Assembly: GCF_030062585.1 (NCBI RefSeq)
Contig: NZ_CP071935.1
Span: 186,001-250,000, forward strand
Direction of reading: 5' to 3'
DNA length: 64,000 bases
Source of the DNA: Helicobacter pylori
Lineage (GTDB): Bacteria; Campylobacterota; Campylobacteria; Campylobacterales; Helicobacteraceae
Shown here: piece by piece, positions 1-8,943 of the stretch
Layout: each line of letters opens with the position of its first letter
Numbering within the stretch: the stretch's first letter is position 1
Translations under genes and position numbers: made by a program
Notes under the pieces: model-generated
The model's database searches: none
What the model was told of the DNA's origin: nothing
Seen by the model: only the letters and a program-made list of their open reading frames with translations

Positions 1-204
1 AATTAAAAGTATTCTTTATCTTACTTAAAAGAAAAAACTAATTTTAAGTAGCATTTAATATTAAGTCAAATTTAATGGGTTTGTGGTTTATTTTAGTAAC
101 AACATTTGAGCGAGTGGGTTTATCAACTTGTGATTACAATCTTACTAATTTTGAGTATTATATTGTGTTTGAAACTCTTAATTTAGAATTTTAAGGAGTC
201 TTCT

Positions 205-933
205 TTGAAAGTCAATTTCTTTGCTACTTGTCTAGGAGCAGCCATATACAGCAACGCATCGCTTAACGCTATCAAATTACTCCGTAAGGAAAATTTGGAA
301 GTGGTTTTTAAAAAAGACCAGACATGTTGCGGCCAGCCAAGCTATAACTCAGGATACTATGAAGAGACAAAAAAAGTCGTTTTATACAATATCAAGCTTT
401 ATTCCAATAACGACTACCCTATTATCTTGCCTAGCGGTTCATGCACAGGGATGATGCGGCACGATTATTTGGAATTGTTTGAAGGGCATGCGGAATTCAA
501 CATGGTTAAAGATTTTTGCTCTAGGGTGTATGAATTGAGCGAATTTTTGGATAAAAAATTGCAAGTCAAGTATGAAGATAAGGGCGAACCCCTTAAAATC
601 ACATGGCATTCTAATTGCCATGCCTTAAGGGTGGCTAAAGTGATTGACTCAGCGAAAAACCTCATCAGACAGCTTAAAAACGTGGAACTCATTGAATTGG
701 AAAAAGAAGAAGAATGCTGCGGGTTTGGGGGGACTTTTTCGGTTAAAGAACCTGAAATTTCAGCGGTTATGGTTAAAGAAAAGATTAAAGATATAGAGAG
801 CCGTCATGTGGATGTGATTGTTTCAGCGGATGCTGGGTGTTTGATGAATATCAGCACCGCTATGCAAAAAATGGGCTCTTTGACAAAACCCATGCATTTT
901 TATGACTTTTTAGCCTCAAGGCTTGGGCTTTAA
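205..933 (+). CDS. lutA: L-lactate oxidation complex subunit LutA (CCG-domain protein)
   Basis: 242 residues with two cysteine-rich CCG domains: CCGQP near residue 42 and ECCGFGG near residue 171, each with a companion cysteine motif (PSGSC; SADAGC). This is the LutA/YkgE family, the Fe-S subunit of the three-protein complex that oxidises L-lactate to pyruvate. It heads a lutA-lutB-lutC cluster on one strand. The start is TTG, chosen because AAGGAG at 193-198 lies six bases upstream. It corresponds to HP0139 by position; the lactate permease genes usually found beside it would lie left of the window. Function rests on family knowledge. Confidence 0.9.
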   Translation: MKVNFFATCLGAAIYSNASLNAIKLLRKENLEVVFKKDQTCCGQPSYNSGYYEETKKVVLYNIKLYSNNDYPIILPSGSCTGMMRHDYLELFEGHAEFNMVKDFCSRVYELSEFLDKKLQVKYEDKGEPLKITWHSNCHALRVAKVIDSAKNLIRQLKNVELIELEKEEECCGFGGTFSVKEPEISAVMVKEKIKDIESRHVDVIVSADAGCLMNISTAMQKMGSLTKPMHFYDFLASRLGL

Positions 934-962
934 CATTAAAGAATTATTTTAAGGAATAATCA

Positions 963-2408
963 ATGGAAAAATATCATAGCGACCAAGAATACGAAGAAAT
1001 CATCACCGACCAATTAGGCGATATGCAATTAAGGGAAAATTTGCGTTCTGCAATGGATACCTTAAGGGCTAATCGTAAGAATCTCCTTAAAAATCGTTAC
1101 AGCGAGTGGGAAAATTTAAGGGAATTAGGCAAAGAAGTCAAGCTTAAAATCTTATCCAGGCTTGATGAATATTTGGAATTGTTTGAAAAAAACGCCACCA
1201 AAAACGGCTTTAAAATCCACTACGCTAAAGACGGCGATGAAGCTAATGAAATCATTTACAACCTCGCTAAAGAAAAGAATATCAAGCGCATTTTAAAACA
1301 AAAATCCATGGCGAGCGAAGAAATTGGCTTGAACCATTACTTGAAAGAAAAGGGCATTCAAGCGCAAGAAACGGATTTGGGCGAATTGATTATCCAACTC
1401 ATTAATGAACACCCTGTGCATATTGTCGTGCCAGCCATCCATAAAAACCGCAAGCAAATCGGTAAGATTTTTGAAGAAAAACTCAACGCCGCTTATGAAG
1501 AAGAGCCTGAAAAGCTCAATGCGATCGCCAGAAAACACATGCGCAAAGAATTTGAAAGCTTTAAAATGGGGATCAGTGGGGTTAATTTCGCTATCGCTAA
1601 TGAGGGAGCGATCTGGTTAGTGGAAAATGAAGGCAATGGCAGAATGAGCACCACCGCATGCGATGTGCATGTCGCAATTTGTGGGATTGAAAAATTAGTA
1701 GAAAGCTTTGATGATGCAGCGATTTTAAACAATCTGCTCGCCCCGAGTGCGGTGGGTGTGCCTATCACATGTTATCAAAACATCATCACAGGCCCCAGAA
1801 AAGAGGGCGATTTAGACGGCCCTAAAGAAGCCCACATCATTTTATTAGACAACAACCGCTCCAATATTTTGGCTGATGAAAAGTATTACCGTGCTCTTTC
1901 ATGCATTCGTTGCGGGACTTGTTTGAACCACTGCCCTGTGTATGATAAAATCGGTGGGCATGCCTATCTTTCTACTTATCCTGGCCCTATAGGCGTGGTG
2001 GTATCCCCCCAACTCTTTGGCTTGAATAATTACGGGCATATCCCTAATTTGTGCAGTCTTTGCGGGCGTTGCACTGAAGTATGCCCTGTAGAAATCCCTT
2101 TAGCCGAACTCATTAGAGATTTACGATCGGATAAAGTGGGCGAGGGCAGGGGCGTGGTCAAGGGGGCTAAAAGCACCCAACACAGCGGGATGGAAAAATT
2201 CTCTATGAAAATGTTTGCCAAAATGGCAAGCGATGGGGCTAAGTGGCGTTTCCAATTGAAAATGGCTCAATTTTTCTCGCCTTTAGGCAAGCTTTTAGCA
2301 CCTATACTGCCTTTAGTCAAAGAGTGGGCAAGCGTTAGGACCTTACCCAATATGGACACGAGCTTGCATGCCAAAGTCCAACACTTAGAAGGGGTGATTT
2401 ATGAGTAA
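963..2408 (+). CDS. lutB: L-lactate oxidation complex Fe-S subunit LutB
   Basis: 481 residues. The N-terminal part is the LutB/LUD domain (a conserved GVNFAIANEGAIWLVENEGN stretch is visible). The C-terminal part carries two 4Fe-4S cysteine clusters, CIRCGTCLNHCPVY and CSLCGRCTEVCPVEIP, at about residues 318-331 and 362-377. It passes electrons from lactate with LutA and LutC. The start follows an AAGGAATAATCA leader 29 bases after lutA, and the 3' end overlaps lutC by 8 bases, so the three are almost certainly co-transcribed and translationally coupled. Matches HP0138. Confidence 0.92.
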   Translation: MEKYHSDQEYEEIITDQLGDMQLRENLRSAMDTLRANRKNLLKNRYSEWENLRELGKEVKLKILSRLDEYLELFEKNATKNGFKIHYAKDGDEANEIIYNLAKEKNIKRILKQKSMASEEIGLNHYLKEKGIQAQETDLGELIIQLINEHPVHIVVPAIHKNRKQIGKIFEEKLNAAYEEEPEKLNAIARKHMRKEFESFKMGISGVNFAIANEGAIWLVENEGNGRMSTTACDVHVAICGIEKLVESFDDAAILNNLLAPSAVGVPITCYQNIITGPRKEGDLDGPKEAHIILLDNNRSNILADEKYYRALSCIRCGTCLNHCPVYDKIGGHAYLSTYPGPIGVVVSPQLFGLNNYGHIPNLCSLCGRCTEVCPVEIPLAELIRDLRSDKVGEGRGVVKGAKSTQHSGMEKFSMKMFAKMASDGAKWRFQLKMAQFFSPLGKLLAPILPLVKEWASVRTLPNMDTSLHAKVQHLEGVIYE

Positions 2409-3036
2409 AGAGCTTATTTTAAAGCGCATTAAAAAAGCCAGAGCCAAGCACGCCATTCAGGGAGCAAACCCTGTTTATAGAAATATCATTAAAGTGGAGT
2501 TTGAAGACTTGGTGGAAGAATACAAGCATTTCCAGGTGTTGAATAAAGCTGAAGTCATTGAAAGCGCTAAAGAAAATTTAGAGCAAGCAATCTTAAAGGC
2601 TTTAGAAAATTTTCAAAGCAAAAAAGTCTTACACTCTACGGATTTAAATTTGAATTTTGAAGCGTTTAAGGATTTCACTTTACAGCCCTATGATAAAGAA
2701 ATTGAAGCGATGCGTGAAGAGTTGTTTGAGATTGATACGGCTTTATTGCATGGGGTTTGTGGGATTTCAAGCTTGGGCATGATTGGGGCGGTTTCTTCGC
2801 ATGCAAGCCCACGATTGCTTTCGCTCATCACCCTTAATTGCATTATCTTATTGAAAAAAGAATCCATTGTGCGCAATTTAAGCGAGGGCGTGCAAGCTTT
2901 AAAAAATCAAGGCCAAAACGGCGTATTGCCCACGAACATGCTCCTTATTGGCGGGCCTAGCCGGACAGCTGATATTGAATTAAAAACCGTTTTTGGGGTG
3001 CATGGACCTCAAAAAGTCGCTATCATTCTCTACTAA
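2401..3036 (+). CDS. lutC: L-lactate oxidation complex subunit LutC (LUD domain)
   Basis: 211 residues. LutC/YkgG family: the C-terminal half has the conserved LUD core with GGPSRTADIELKTVFGVHGP near the end, typical of the family. It overlaps lutB by 8 bases, so it is probably translationally coupled. It has no Fe-S cysteines, as expected. The next gene (bcp) begins 10 bases after the stop and may be read from the same transcript. Matches HP0137. Confidence 0.9.
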   Translation: MSKELILKRIKKARAKHAIQGANPVYRNIIKVEFEDLVEEYKHFQVLNKAEVIESAKENLEQAILKALENFQSKKVLHSTDLNLNFEAFKDFTLQPYDKEIEAMREELFEIDTALLHGVCGISSLGMIGAVSSHASPRLLSLITLNCIILLKKESIVRNLSEGVQALKNQGQNGVLPTNMLLIGGPSRTADIELKTVFGVHGPQKVAIILY

Positions 3037-3045
3037 AGGATAAGA

Positions 3046-3504
3046 ATGGAAAAATTAGAAGTAGGGCAATTAGCCCCTGATTTTAGGTTGAAAAACAGCG
3101 ATGGCGTAGAAATTTCTTTAAAAGATTTGCTCCATAAAAAAGTGGTGCTGTATTTCTACCCTAAAGACAACACCCCCGGATGCACCTTAGAAGCCAAAGA
3201 CTTTAGCGCTCTGTTTAGTGAATTTGAAAAGAAAAACGCTGTTGTCGTAGGCGTAAGCCCTGATAACGCTCAATCGCATCAAAAATTTATCAGCCAATGC
3301 TCTTTGAATGTGATTTTGCTCTGCGATGAAGATAAAAAAGCCGCCAATCTTTACAAAGCTTATGGCAAACGCATGCTTTATGGGAAAGAGCATTTGGGGA
3401 TTATCCGCTCCACTTTCATTATCAACACGCAAGGCGTTTTAGAAAAATGCTTCTACAATGTCAAAGCGAAAGGCCATGCTCAAAAGGTTTTAGAGAGTTT
3501 GTAG
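3046..3504 (+). CDS. bcp: Thiol peroxidase of the Bcp/PrxQ family
   Basis: 152 residues, normal length for Bcp. The peroxidatic cysteine is C46 in PKDNTPGCTLEAKDF. The E. coli-type resolving cysteine five residues later is absent (residue 51 is Lys); C85 and C93 are the other cysteines and could resolve or be spare. It reduces hydroperoxides with thioredoxin as likely donor. GGATAAG precedes the ATG, ten bases after lutC. Matches HP0136. Confidence 0.92.
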   Translation: MEKLEVGQLAPDFRLKNSDGVEISLKDLLHKKVVLYFYPKDNTPGCTLEAKDFSALFSEFEKKNAVVVGVSPDNAQSHQKFISQCSLNVILLCDEDKKAANLYKAYGKRMLYGKEHLGIIRSTFIINTQGVLEKCFYNVKAKGHAQKVLESL

Positions 3505-3593
3505 TTTAACTCTCTAGCTTTCGCCCGTTTTAATTTTAGGCTTTTTGGCCATTCTCTTATTTTTAAAAACTTGTTTTTTAAACTTTGTTTTAG

Positions 3594-3690
3594 TTTTATA
3601 ATAAAACTCATAAGGGATAAGGAATGTTTTAAAATCATTCCCTTACAACCCTAAGATCGCATCACAAGAAACCACCACTCGCTAGCTTTT
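3594..3690 (+). repeat. Dispersed intergenic repeat, copy 1 (divergent)
   Basis: A diverged member of the family seen best at 4005-4138 and 58270-58420. It has ACTCATAAGGGATAAG, then a hairpin core in which GGGAATG-like and CATTCCC-like arms flank TTTTAAAAT, then a tail ATCACAAGAAACCACCACTCGC that parallels the tail of the other plus-strand copies. It fills the gap between bcp and the small lipoprotein gene. Confidence 0.5.
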
Positions 3691-3734
3691 TGATTGTGTT
3701 ATTTTAAAAACGCTTTTGAGTATTTTTACAATTT

Positions 3735-3869
3735 TTATTTTTGTTCAGGTTGCCAAATGGTTTTTTCTGAAGGGGTGCTATCGGCTTCGTTTTGTAAGAT
3801 TTGTTTTTTAGTTTCGTGGCAAGCCACAAACAATAACGCTAAAATTATAGCTAAAAAAGAAATTCTCAT
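3735..3869 (-). CDS. Small lipoprotein, 44 residues
   Basis: Found by reading the minus strand of the bcp-DAHP synthase gap. The peptide starts MRISFLAIILALLFVACHET: a positive N-terminus, a hydrophobic core and a lipobox (FVAC) with the lipidated cysteine at residue 17. The rest is short and polar and ends WQPEQK. AAAGGATCTTGAA directly before the ATG is a good ribosome site. It matches the position of HP0135. The function is unknown. The plus-strand ORF across it is its shadow. Confidence 0.75.
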   Translation of the reverse strand: MRISFLAIILALLFVACHETKKQILQNEADSTPSEKTIWQPEQK

Positions 3870-4004
3870 TTCAAGATCCTTTGAATAATATTAAAATGCT
3901 AATGATAATTATAAAGAAAAAGAGTTAAAGATAGATTAATATTTGGCTCTGTTTTCATCAAATGTCGGCACTCAAAACCTTATTTAACCTTATTATCCTT
4001 TAAT

Positions 4005-4138
4005 TTTTAAAACTTTATTTTACACAAAACTCATTCTCTTAAGGGGATAACTGGGGTATTTTGAAATAACTCCCCCCCTACAACCCCCAACTAAATCCCC
4101 CTATAGAACGCATTACAAGAAACGATCGCTTGACTAAA
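4005..4138 (+). repeat. Dispersed intergenic repeat, copy 2 (reference copy)
   Basis: Best plus-strand copy of a G/C-run repeat. Order: CTTAAGGGGATAA, then GGGGTATTTTGAAATAACT followed by a C run (arms GGGGTATTT and AAATA..CCCC form a hairpin), then CAACCCCCAACTAAA, then CCCCCTATAGAACGC, then a tail ATTACAAGAAACGATCGCTTG. About 43 bases match the inverted copy at 58270-58420 almost base for base. It is non-coding and lies downstream of the leftward DAHP synthase gene. Confidence 0.7.
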
Positions 4139-4148
4139 GCCTCTTATT

Positions 4149-4168
4149 ATCTTGATTTCAATCAAGAT
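4149..4168 (-). terminator. Perfect hairpin at the end of the DAHP synthase gene
   Basis: ATCTTGAT-ttca-ATCAAGAT, an 8-base-pair stem overlapping the stop codon of the leftward gene. The minus strand has no U run after it; the plus strand continues into a T6 run at 4174-4179. It could end transcription from either side, with better sequence on the plus strand. Confidence 0.4.
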
Positions 4169-5511
4169 CGTTGTTTTTTAAGCATGTCAGCGATTAAAAA
4201 AGCGAGCTCTAGGGCTTGAGTGGCGTTTAATCTTGGATCACATTGCGTATAGTAATGGCAGCTCAAACCCTCTTCGGTGATTGCTTGCGAGCCACCGATA
4301 CATTCTGTAACATTCTCACCTGTCATTTCCAAATGAACCCCTGAAGCCAAACTCCCTTCAGCCCTATGGATTTCAAAAAAGCTTTTCACTTCATCTAACA
4401 CGCTATCAAAAGCCCTTGTTTTAACTCCTAAGCTGGTTTTGACCGTGTTACCATGCATGGGATCAATGCTCCATAAAATATGGCGTTTTTCTTTCAACAC
4501 CCCTTGTAAAAGTTTAGGCAAACGCTCTTTAATCATCTTAGAACCCATGCGCACGATCAAATTCAAACGCCCCTTAATGTTGTGCGGGTTTAAAGCATCG
4601 CACAATTCTAACACTTCGCTCACGCTCGCATTAGGCCCGATTTTCACGCCAATAGGGTTACAAACCCCCCTTAAAAACTCCACATGCGCGCCCTTAGGAT
4701 CTCTTGTCCTTTCGCCAATCCATAGCATGTGCGCGGAGCAATCATAAAACTGGTTAGTCAAACTATCCTTACGCACCAACGGCTCTTCATAATGGAGCAG
4801 TAACGCTTCGTGGCTGGTGTAAAATTCCACTTCCCTAAGAATAGGCGTTTTTTCTATCTCCACTCCGCATGCTCGCATAAACCCTAAAGCTTGCGTGATC
4901 CGATCAGCGATTTGCTGGTATTTTTGCCCAAAGTCGTTGTTTTTGACAAAATCCAAATTGAAACGATGCACTTGCTCCAAATCCGCTAACCCGCCTTGGG
5001 CAAAGGCTCTGATAAGGTTTAAAGTCGCTACGCTTTGATGGTAAGCTTTAAGCATTCTTTCAGGCTTTGGCTCTCTTTCTTTTTTGGAAATCCCATTGAT
5101 AATATCCCCTCTGTAACTCAACACTTCTTCATCATCCAGTATTTCAGTCGCATTGGAGCGAGGCTTGGCAAATTGCCCGGCAATGCGCCCCACTTTCACG
5201 ATCGGTATAGAGCCAGCAAAAGTTAAGACAATCGCCATTTGCATCATCACTTTAAACATGTCTCTAATTCGGTTAGCGCTAAATTGAGAAAACGACTCCG
5301 CGCAATCGCCCCCTTGCAACAAAAACGCCTTATTGTCAATGACTTGGGCTAAACGCTCTTGCAAGTTCCTCGCTTCGCCAGCAAACACTAAGGGAGGGTA
5401 AGAGTGCAATTCTTTTTTGACCCTTTCTAATTCCTGTTTATCTTTATAAGTGGGGTGTTGCTCTATCTTAAAAGAATGCCATGAAGTGGGCGACCAGGTT
5501 GTGTTTGACAT
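4162..5511 (-). CDS. aroF: Class II (plant-type) DAHP synthase
   Basis: 449 residues, the usual length of class II 3-deoxy-7-phosphoheptulonate synthase, the first enzyme of the shikimate pathway (PEP + erythrose 4-phosphate). Family motifs are clear: [38 protein letters not shown] and DPMHGNT. The class is that of plants, Mycobacterium and epsilonproteobacteria, not the E. coli AroFGH type. AAAGGA lies ahead of the ATG. It is a single gene, divergent from sdaC. Matches HP0134. Confidence 0.95.
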   Translation of the reverse strand: MSNTTWSPTSWHSFKIEQHPTYKDKQELERVKKELHSYPPLVFAGEARNLQERLAQVIDNKAFLLQGGDCAESFSQFSANRIRDMFKVMMQMAIVLTFAGSIPIVKVGRIAGQFAKPRSNATEILDDEEVLSYRGDIINGISKKEREPKPERMLKAYHQSVATLNLIRAFAQGGLADLEQVHRFNLDFVKNNDFGQKYQQIADRITQALGFMRACGVEIEKTPILREVEFYTSHEALLLHYEEPLVRKDSLTNQFYDCSAHMLWIGERTRDPKGAHVEFLRGVCNPIGVKIGPNASVSEVLELCDALNPHNIKGRLNLIVRMGSKMIKERLPKLLQGVLKEKRHILWSIDPMHGNTVKTSLGVKTRAFDSVLDEVKSFFEIHRAEGSLASGVHLEMTGENVTECIGGSQAITEEGLSCHYYTQCDPRLNATQALELAFLIADMLKKQRS

Positions 5512-5546
5512 TTCTATAATCCTTTATTAATCTTTTTTTAAGCGTT

Positions 5547-5552
5547 ATTATA
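5547..5552 (-). promoter_or_regulatory. -10 box for the DAHP synthase gene
   Basis: Minus-strand TATAAT in GCTATAATAACGC, about 36 bases before the start codon, giving a short leader. No -35 is evident, as usual for H. pylori sigma-80 promoters. Confidence 0.65.
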
Positions 5553-5647
5553 GCTTGTGCGGGTTAAATCGTGGATTTTAGGGAATAAATGCGCTCCCAA
5601 AACCACCCCTTAATCTCAAAAAACCCCAATCATAAAAAGCTTTATGC

Positions 5648-5653
5648 TACAAT
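5648..5653 (+). promoter_or_regulatory. Extended -10 box for sdaC-sdaA
   Basis: TGCTACAAT (TACAAT with an upstream TG), 39 bases before the sdaC ATG. It is the only good -10 between the two divergent genes on this strand. Confidence 0.5.
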
Positions 5654-5691
5654 GAAAGCTCTTTAACACGATAAAAGGGCGGTTTAATAGC

Positions 5692-6933
5692 ATGGCACAA
5701 GAAAAAGCGGTTTCAAGCGATCTCAAAAAGATCAATGCGTTTGATTTGCGTTGGATGGCGTCCTTATTTGGCACGGCGGTGGGGGCTGGGATTTTATTTT
5801 TGCCTATTAGAGCCGGTGGGCATGGGATATGGGCTATTGTGGTGATGAGCGCGATCATCTTCCCTTTAACTTATCTAGGGCATAGAGCCTTAGCTTATTT
5901 CATAGGATCTAAAGATCAAGAAGACATTACCATGGTCGTTCGCTCCCATTTTGGCGCTCAATGGGGTTTTCTTATCACTTTGCTTTATTTCTTGGCGATT
6001 TATCCTATTTGCTTGGCTTATGGGGTGGGTATCACTAACGTGTTTGATCATTTTTTCACTAACCAGTTGCATTTAGCGCCTTTTCATCGGGGCTTACTGG
6101 CTGTAGCGTTAGTCTCTTTAATGATGTTGGTGATGGTTTTTAACGCTACGATTGTAACACGCATTTGTAACGCTTTAGTGTATCCTTTATGCTTGATTTT
6201 ATTGCTTTTTTCTTTGTATCTTATCCCTTATTGGCAAGGCGCTAATCTTTTTGTGGTGCCGAGCTTTAAAGAATTTGTGTTAGCCATTTGGCTAACCTTA
6301 CCGGTGCTTGTGTTTTCGTTCAACCATAGCCCCATTATTTCAACCTTCACTCAAAATGTGGGAAAAGAATACGGCGCTTTCAAAGAGTATAAACTCAATC
6401 AAATTGAATTAGGGACATCGCTGATGCTTTTAGGGTTTGTGATGTTTTTTGTGTTTTCATGCGTCATGTGCTTGAATGCTGATGATTTTGTGAAAGCAAG
6501 GGAACAAAACATCCCTATTTTAAGCTATTTCGCTAACACTTTAAACAACCCTTTAATCAATTATGCGGGGCCTGTGGTGGCTTTTTTAGCGATCTTTTCA
6601 TCTTTTTTTGGGCATTATTATGGGGCTAAAGAGGGTTTAGAAGGCATTATCATTCAAAGTTTAAAATTGAAAAAAGCTTCTAAAACCTTGAGTGTTAGCG
6701 TAACGATTTTTTTATGGCTGACTATCACGCTTGTGGCTTATATTAACCCCAATATCTTGGATTTTATTGAAAATTTAGGCGGCCCCATTATCGCGCTCAT
6801 TCTGTTTGTGATGCCCATGATAGCTTTTTATAGCGTTTCTAGTTTGAAGCGTTTTAGAAACTTCAAAGTGGATATTTTTGTGTTTGTCTTTGGGAGCTTA
6901 ACGGCTTTGAGCGTGTTTTTAGGACTATTTTAA
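5692..6933 (+). CDS. sdaC: Serine transporter SdaC (HAAAP family)
   Basis: 413 residues, almost entirely hydrophobic, about 11 transmembrane segments. The GTAVGAGILFLPIRAGGHG stretch near the N-terminus is typical of the aromatic/hydroxy amino acid permeases (SdaC/TdcC). It imports L-serine with a proton or sodium ion. The stop TAA and the sdaA ATG share one base, so serine uptake and deamination are translationally coupled. Matches HP0133. Confidence 0.93.
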   Translation: MAQEKAVSSDLKKINAFDLRWMASLFGTAVGAGILFLPIRAGGHGIWAIVVMSAIIFPLTYLGHRALAYFIGSKDQEDITMVVRSHFGAQWGFLITLLYFLAIYPICLAYGVGITNVFDHFFTNQLHLAPFHRGLLAVALVSLMMLVMVFNATIVTRICNALVYPLCLILLLFSLYLIPYWQGANLFVVPSFKEFVLAIWLTLPVLVFSFNHSPIISTFTQNVGKEYGAFKEYKLNQIELGTSLMLLGFVMFFVFSCVMCLNADDFVKAREQNIPILSYFANTLNNPLINYAGPVVAFLAIFSSFFGHYYGAKEGLEGIIIQSLKLKKASKTLSVSVTIFLWLTITLVAYINPNILDFIENLGGPIIALILFVMPMIAFYSVSSLKRFRNFKVDIFVFVFGSLTALSVFLGLF

Positions 6934-8300
6934 TGGCTAGTTTTTCTATTTTATCCATTTTTAAAATCGGCGTGGGGCCTAGCTCTTCACACACCATAGG
7001 GCCTATGGAAGCGGGGGCGAGATTTTGCGGGTTGTTAAAAGGCATTTTAGAGCAGGTTGAACATGTTCAAATCACCTTGCATGGCTCATTAGCTTTAACC
7101 GGTAAAGGGCATTTGAGCGATGAGGCGGTTTTAATTGGCTTGCATGGCATTTATGCTAACGAATTGGAGGTAACAACCAAAAAAGCCTTATTGCATGAGG
7201 TGTTTGAAAACAAAGTTTTAAAACTCGCTAACCAACGCAACATTCAATTTGATTATGCTAAAGATTTGATTTTTGACAACAAACCTTTAGCCAGACACCA
7301 AAACGCTCTCATTCTAAAAGCTTTTAACGCTAAAAATGAGGTTTTAAAAGAAGAGACTTATTATTCTGTTGGCGGAGGGTTTGTCTATACTGAAAAAGAA
7401 TTAGACAACCTGTCTAAAGAGAGTGAAAATGAAAGCATTGCCTATGATTTTTCAAGCGCTAAGGAATTGCTAGAGTTGTGCCAAAAACACCAAAAAAGCA
7501 TCGCTGGAATCGTGCGTTTGAGAGAAGACGCCCTGAAAAACCACCCTGATGCAATGATGGTTAAAATTTATCATGCGATGCTTGAGTGTTATGATAATGG
7601 GGCTAATTCTAAAGAAAAGTATCTGCCTGGTTCTTTGAGAGTAACACGATTAGCCCCAAGCATTAAAACGCGTTTAGAAAAACACCCCACAAGCGGGAAA
7701 GACCCCTTAGCGTTGATTGATTACATTTCGCTTTACGCTCGCGCCATTGCTGAAGAAAACGCCAGCGGAGGAAAGGTGGTAACCGCCCCCACTAATGGAG
7801 CGTGCGCGGTGGTGCCAAGCGTGCTTTTATACGCTAAAAACCATTTGTTTGAAAATTTATCGCAAAAGGCCATCAATGATTTTTTACTCACTAGCGCGGC
7901 GATTGGCTATCTTTACAAAAAAAACGCTTCCTTGAGCGGCGCAGAAGCGGGGTGTCAGGCTGAAATTGGTGTGGCAAGCTCTATGGCTGCGGGGGGGTTA
8001 GCCCATTTGTGCCAAGCGACCACGCAACAGGTTTTAATCGCTAGCGAAATCGCTATGGAACACCATTTAGGATTGACATGCGATCCGGTGGGGGGCTTGG
8101 TGCAAATCCCTTGCATTGAACGCAATGTTTTAGGAGCGATTAAAGCGATCAGCGCTTCTAAACTGGCTTTAGAAGATGAATACAAGCCTAAAGTGAGCCT
8201 AGATGAAGTGATCGCTACGATGTATGCGACCGGAAAAGACATGAATGAAAAATACAAAGAGACTTCGTTAGGGGGGTTAGCCAAAACCTTAAAATGCTAA
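6933..8300 (+). CDS. sdaA: L-serine dehydratase (4Fe-4S), single chain
   Basis: 455 residues, the normal length of the single-chain iron-sulfur L-serine deaminase, which turns L-serine into pyruvate and ammonia. The N-terminal part has SIFKIGVGPSSSHTIGPM; the C-terminal catalytic part has NGACAVVPS, GAEAGCQAEIG and CDPVGGLVQIPC, holding the Fe-S cysteines. It overlaps sdaC by one base (TAATG). With the transporter it feeds serine carbon into pyruvate. Matches HP0132. Confidence 0.95.
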   Translation: MASFSILSIFKIGVGPSSSHTIGPMEAGARFCGLLKGILEQVEHVQITLHGSLALTGKGHLSDEAVLIGLHGIYANELEVTTKKALLHEVFENKVLKLANQRNIQFDYAKDLIFDNKPLARHQNALILKAFNAKNEVLKEETYYSVGGGFVYTEKELDNLSKESENESIAYDFSSAKELLELCQKHQKSIAGIVRLREDALKNHPDAMMVKIYHAMLECYDNGANSKEKYLPGSLRVTRLAPSIKTRLEKHPTSGKDPLALIDYISLYARAIAEENASGGKVVTAPTNGACAVVPSVLLYAKNHLFENLSQKAINDFLLTSAAIGYLYKKNASLSGAEAGCQAEIGVASSMAAGGLAHLCQATTQQVLIASEIAMEHHLGLTCDPVGGLVQIPCIERNVLGAIKAISASKLALEDEYKPKVSLDEVIATMYATGKDMNEKYKETSLGGLAKTLKC

Positions 8301-8445
8301 AAGATAGCTCTAATCTTTAGGGGTTTTATTTCCTAAAAAAGGCTTTGTTTTTATCAAATGCAAATAAATCTTATCCAACTTTAATATCCTTCAAAAATTT
8401 TTAAACATAGGGTTTTAAAGCGTTATTCCATCGTTTTGGATTCCA

Positions 8446-8585
8446 TTTTATAGTAAAAAGTTTATTCAAGCTCATAAGGGGATAGGAGGCCTTTTGAAAT
8501 CATTCCCCTAACCCCCCAAAACTCCCCATAACCCTATAAAAGCGCGTCATGAGAAACTATCACTCGCTTTTTGCAAGCTTTTTTT
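8446..8585 (+). repeat. Dispersed intergenic repeat, copy 3
   Basis: Plus-strand copy: CTCATAAGGGGATAGG, then GGCCTTTTGAAATCATTCCCC, then ACCCCCCAAAACTCCCC, then ACCCTATAAAAGCGCGTCATGAGAAACTATCACTCGC. Same block order as at 4005-4138, more diverged. It lies in the gap after sdaA, which otherwise holds nothing recognisable up to 8660. Confidence 0.6.
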
Positions 8586-8668
8586 AAATATGAAAAATAC
8601 TCAAAAGCATCAATTTGATTACCAATACCCCACTAAAATAAAACCAAAAATTTTCACATGCTTTTATG

Positions 8669-8674
8669 TAAAAT
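8669..8674 (+). promoter_or_regulatory. -10 box ahead of a tiny ORF
   Basis: TAAAAT preceded by TTATG, about 30 bases before the ATG at 8704. Predicted start of transcription near 8681 would give a 23-base leader containing AAGG. Confidence 0.4.
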
Positions 8675-8703
8675 GCATTGGAATATCTTAAGGTTATTTT
8701 ATC

Positions 8704-8763
8704 ATGGCTCTATCCGTCATTATGTTTCAAAGATTTTTGCGTAACAAAAGAGCTAATCATTAA
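8704..8763 (+). CDS. Possible 19-residue peptide or remnant of a longer gene
   Basis: Short ORF, sequence MALSVIMFQRFLRNKRANH: hydrophobic start, basic end. It has a plausible -10 box (8669-8674), an AAGG at 8690-8693, a downstream hairpin with GTCCTA/TAGGAC arms near 8823-8839, and a terminator-like hairpin at 8907-8937, so a transcript of about 260 bases is possible. The same frame after the two stops (8761-8772) stays open for about 36 codons, so it may instead be a decayed gene. It lies where HP0131 would be. A type I toxin-like role is only a guess. Confidence 0.3.
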   Translation: MALSVIMFQRFLRNKRANH

Positions 8764-8906
8764 GCGTAAAAAGAGCTGAAAAGTTTAAAAACTTCAAAAA
8801 AGCGGTGGTTTTTAAAAGAGATAGTCCTAACCAATAGGACACAGAGCTTAGCGATAGAGAGCTATAAAGCCTAGAAAAGAAGCACTTAAGAGACTTATTT
8901 AAAGAA

Positions 8907-8937
8907 AGCCCCCTACTCAAAAAGGTAAGCTAGGGCT
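8907..8937. terminator. Bidirectional hairpin between the tiny ORF and the HP0130-like gene
   Basis: AGCCC at 8907-8911 pairs with GGGCT at 8933-8937. Read leftward it follows the HP0130-like stop codon by a few bases and is followed by a U-rich CTTTCTTT. Read rightward it is followed by ATTTTACTATTTTT. Confidence 0.55.
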
Positions 8938-8943
8938 ATTTTA

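Noticed and set aside
1-204. Promoter before lutA
   Set aside because: TATTATATT near 155 is -10-like but the stretch is AT-rich throughout, so I do not call it.
3694-3888. Plus-strand ORF of 64 residues between bcp and the DAHP synthase gene
   Set aside because: It is antisense to a lipoprotein ORF that has a ribosome site and signal; the plus reading has neither.
7991-7997. G7 runs inside sdaA, HP0114-like and metB
   Set aside because: Seven G is common by chance in this codon use, and all three genes are housekeeping or unbroken.
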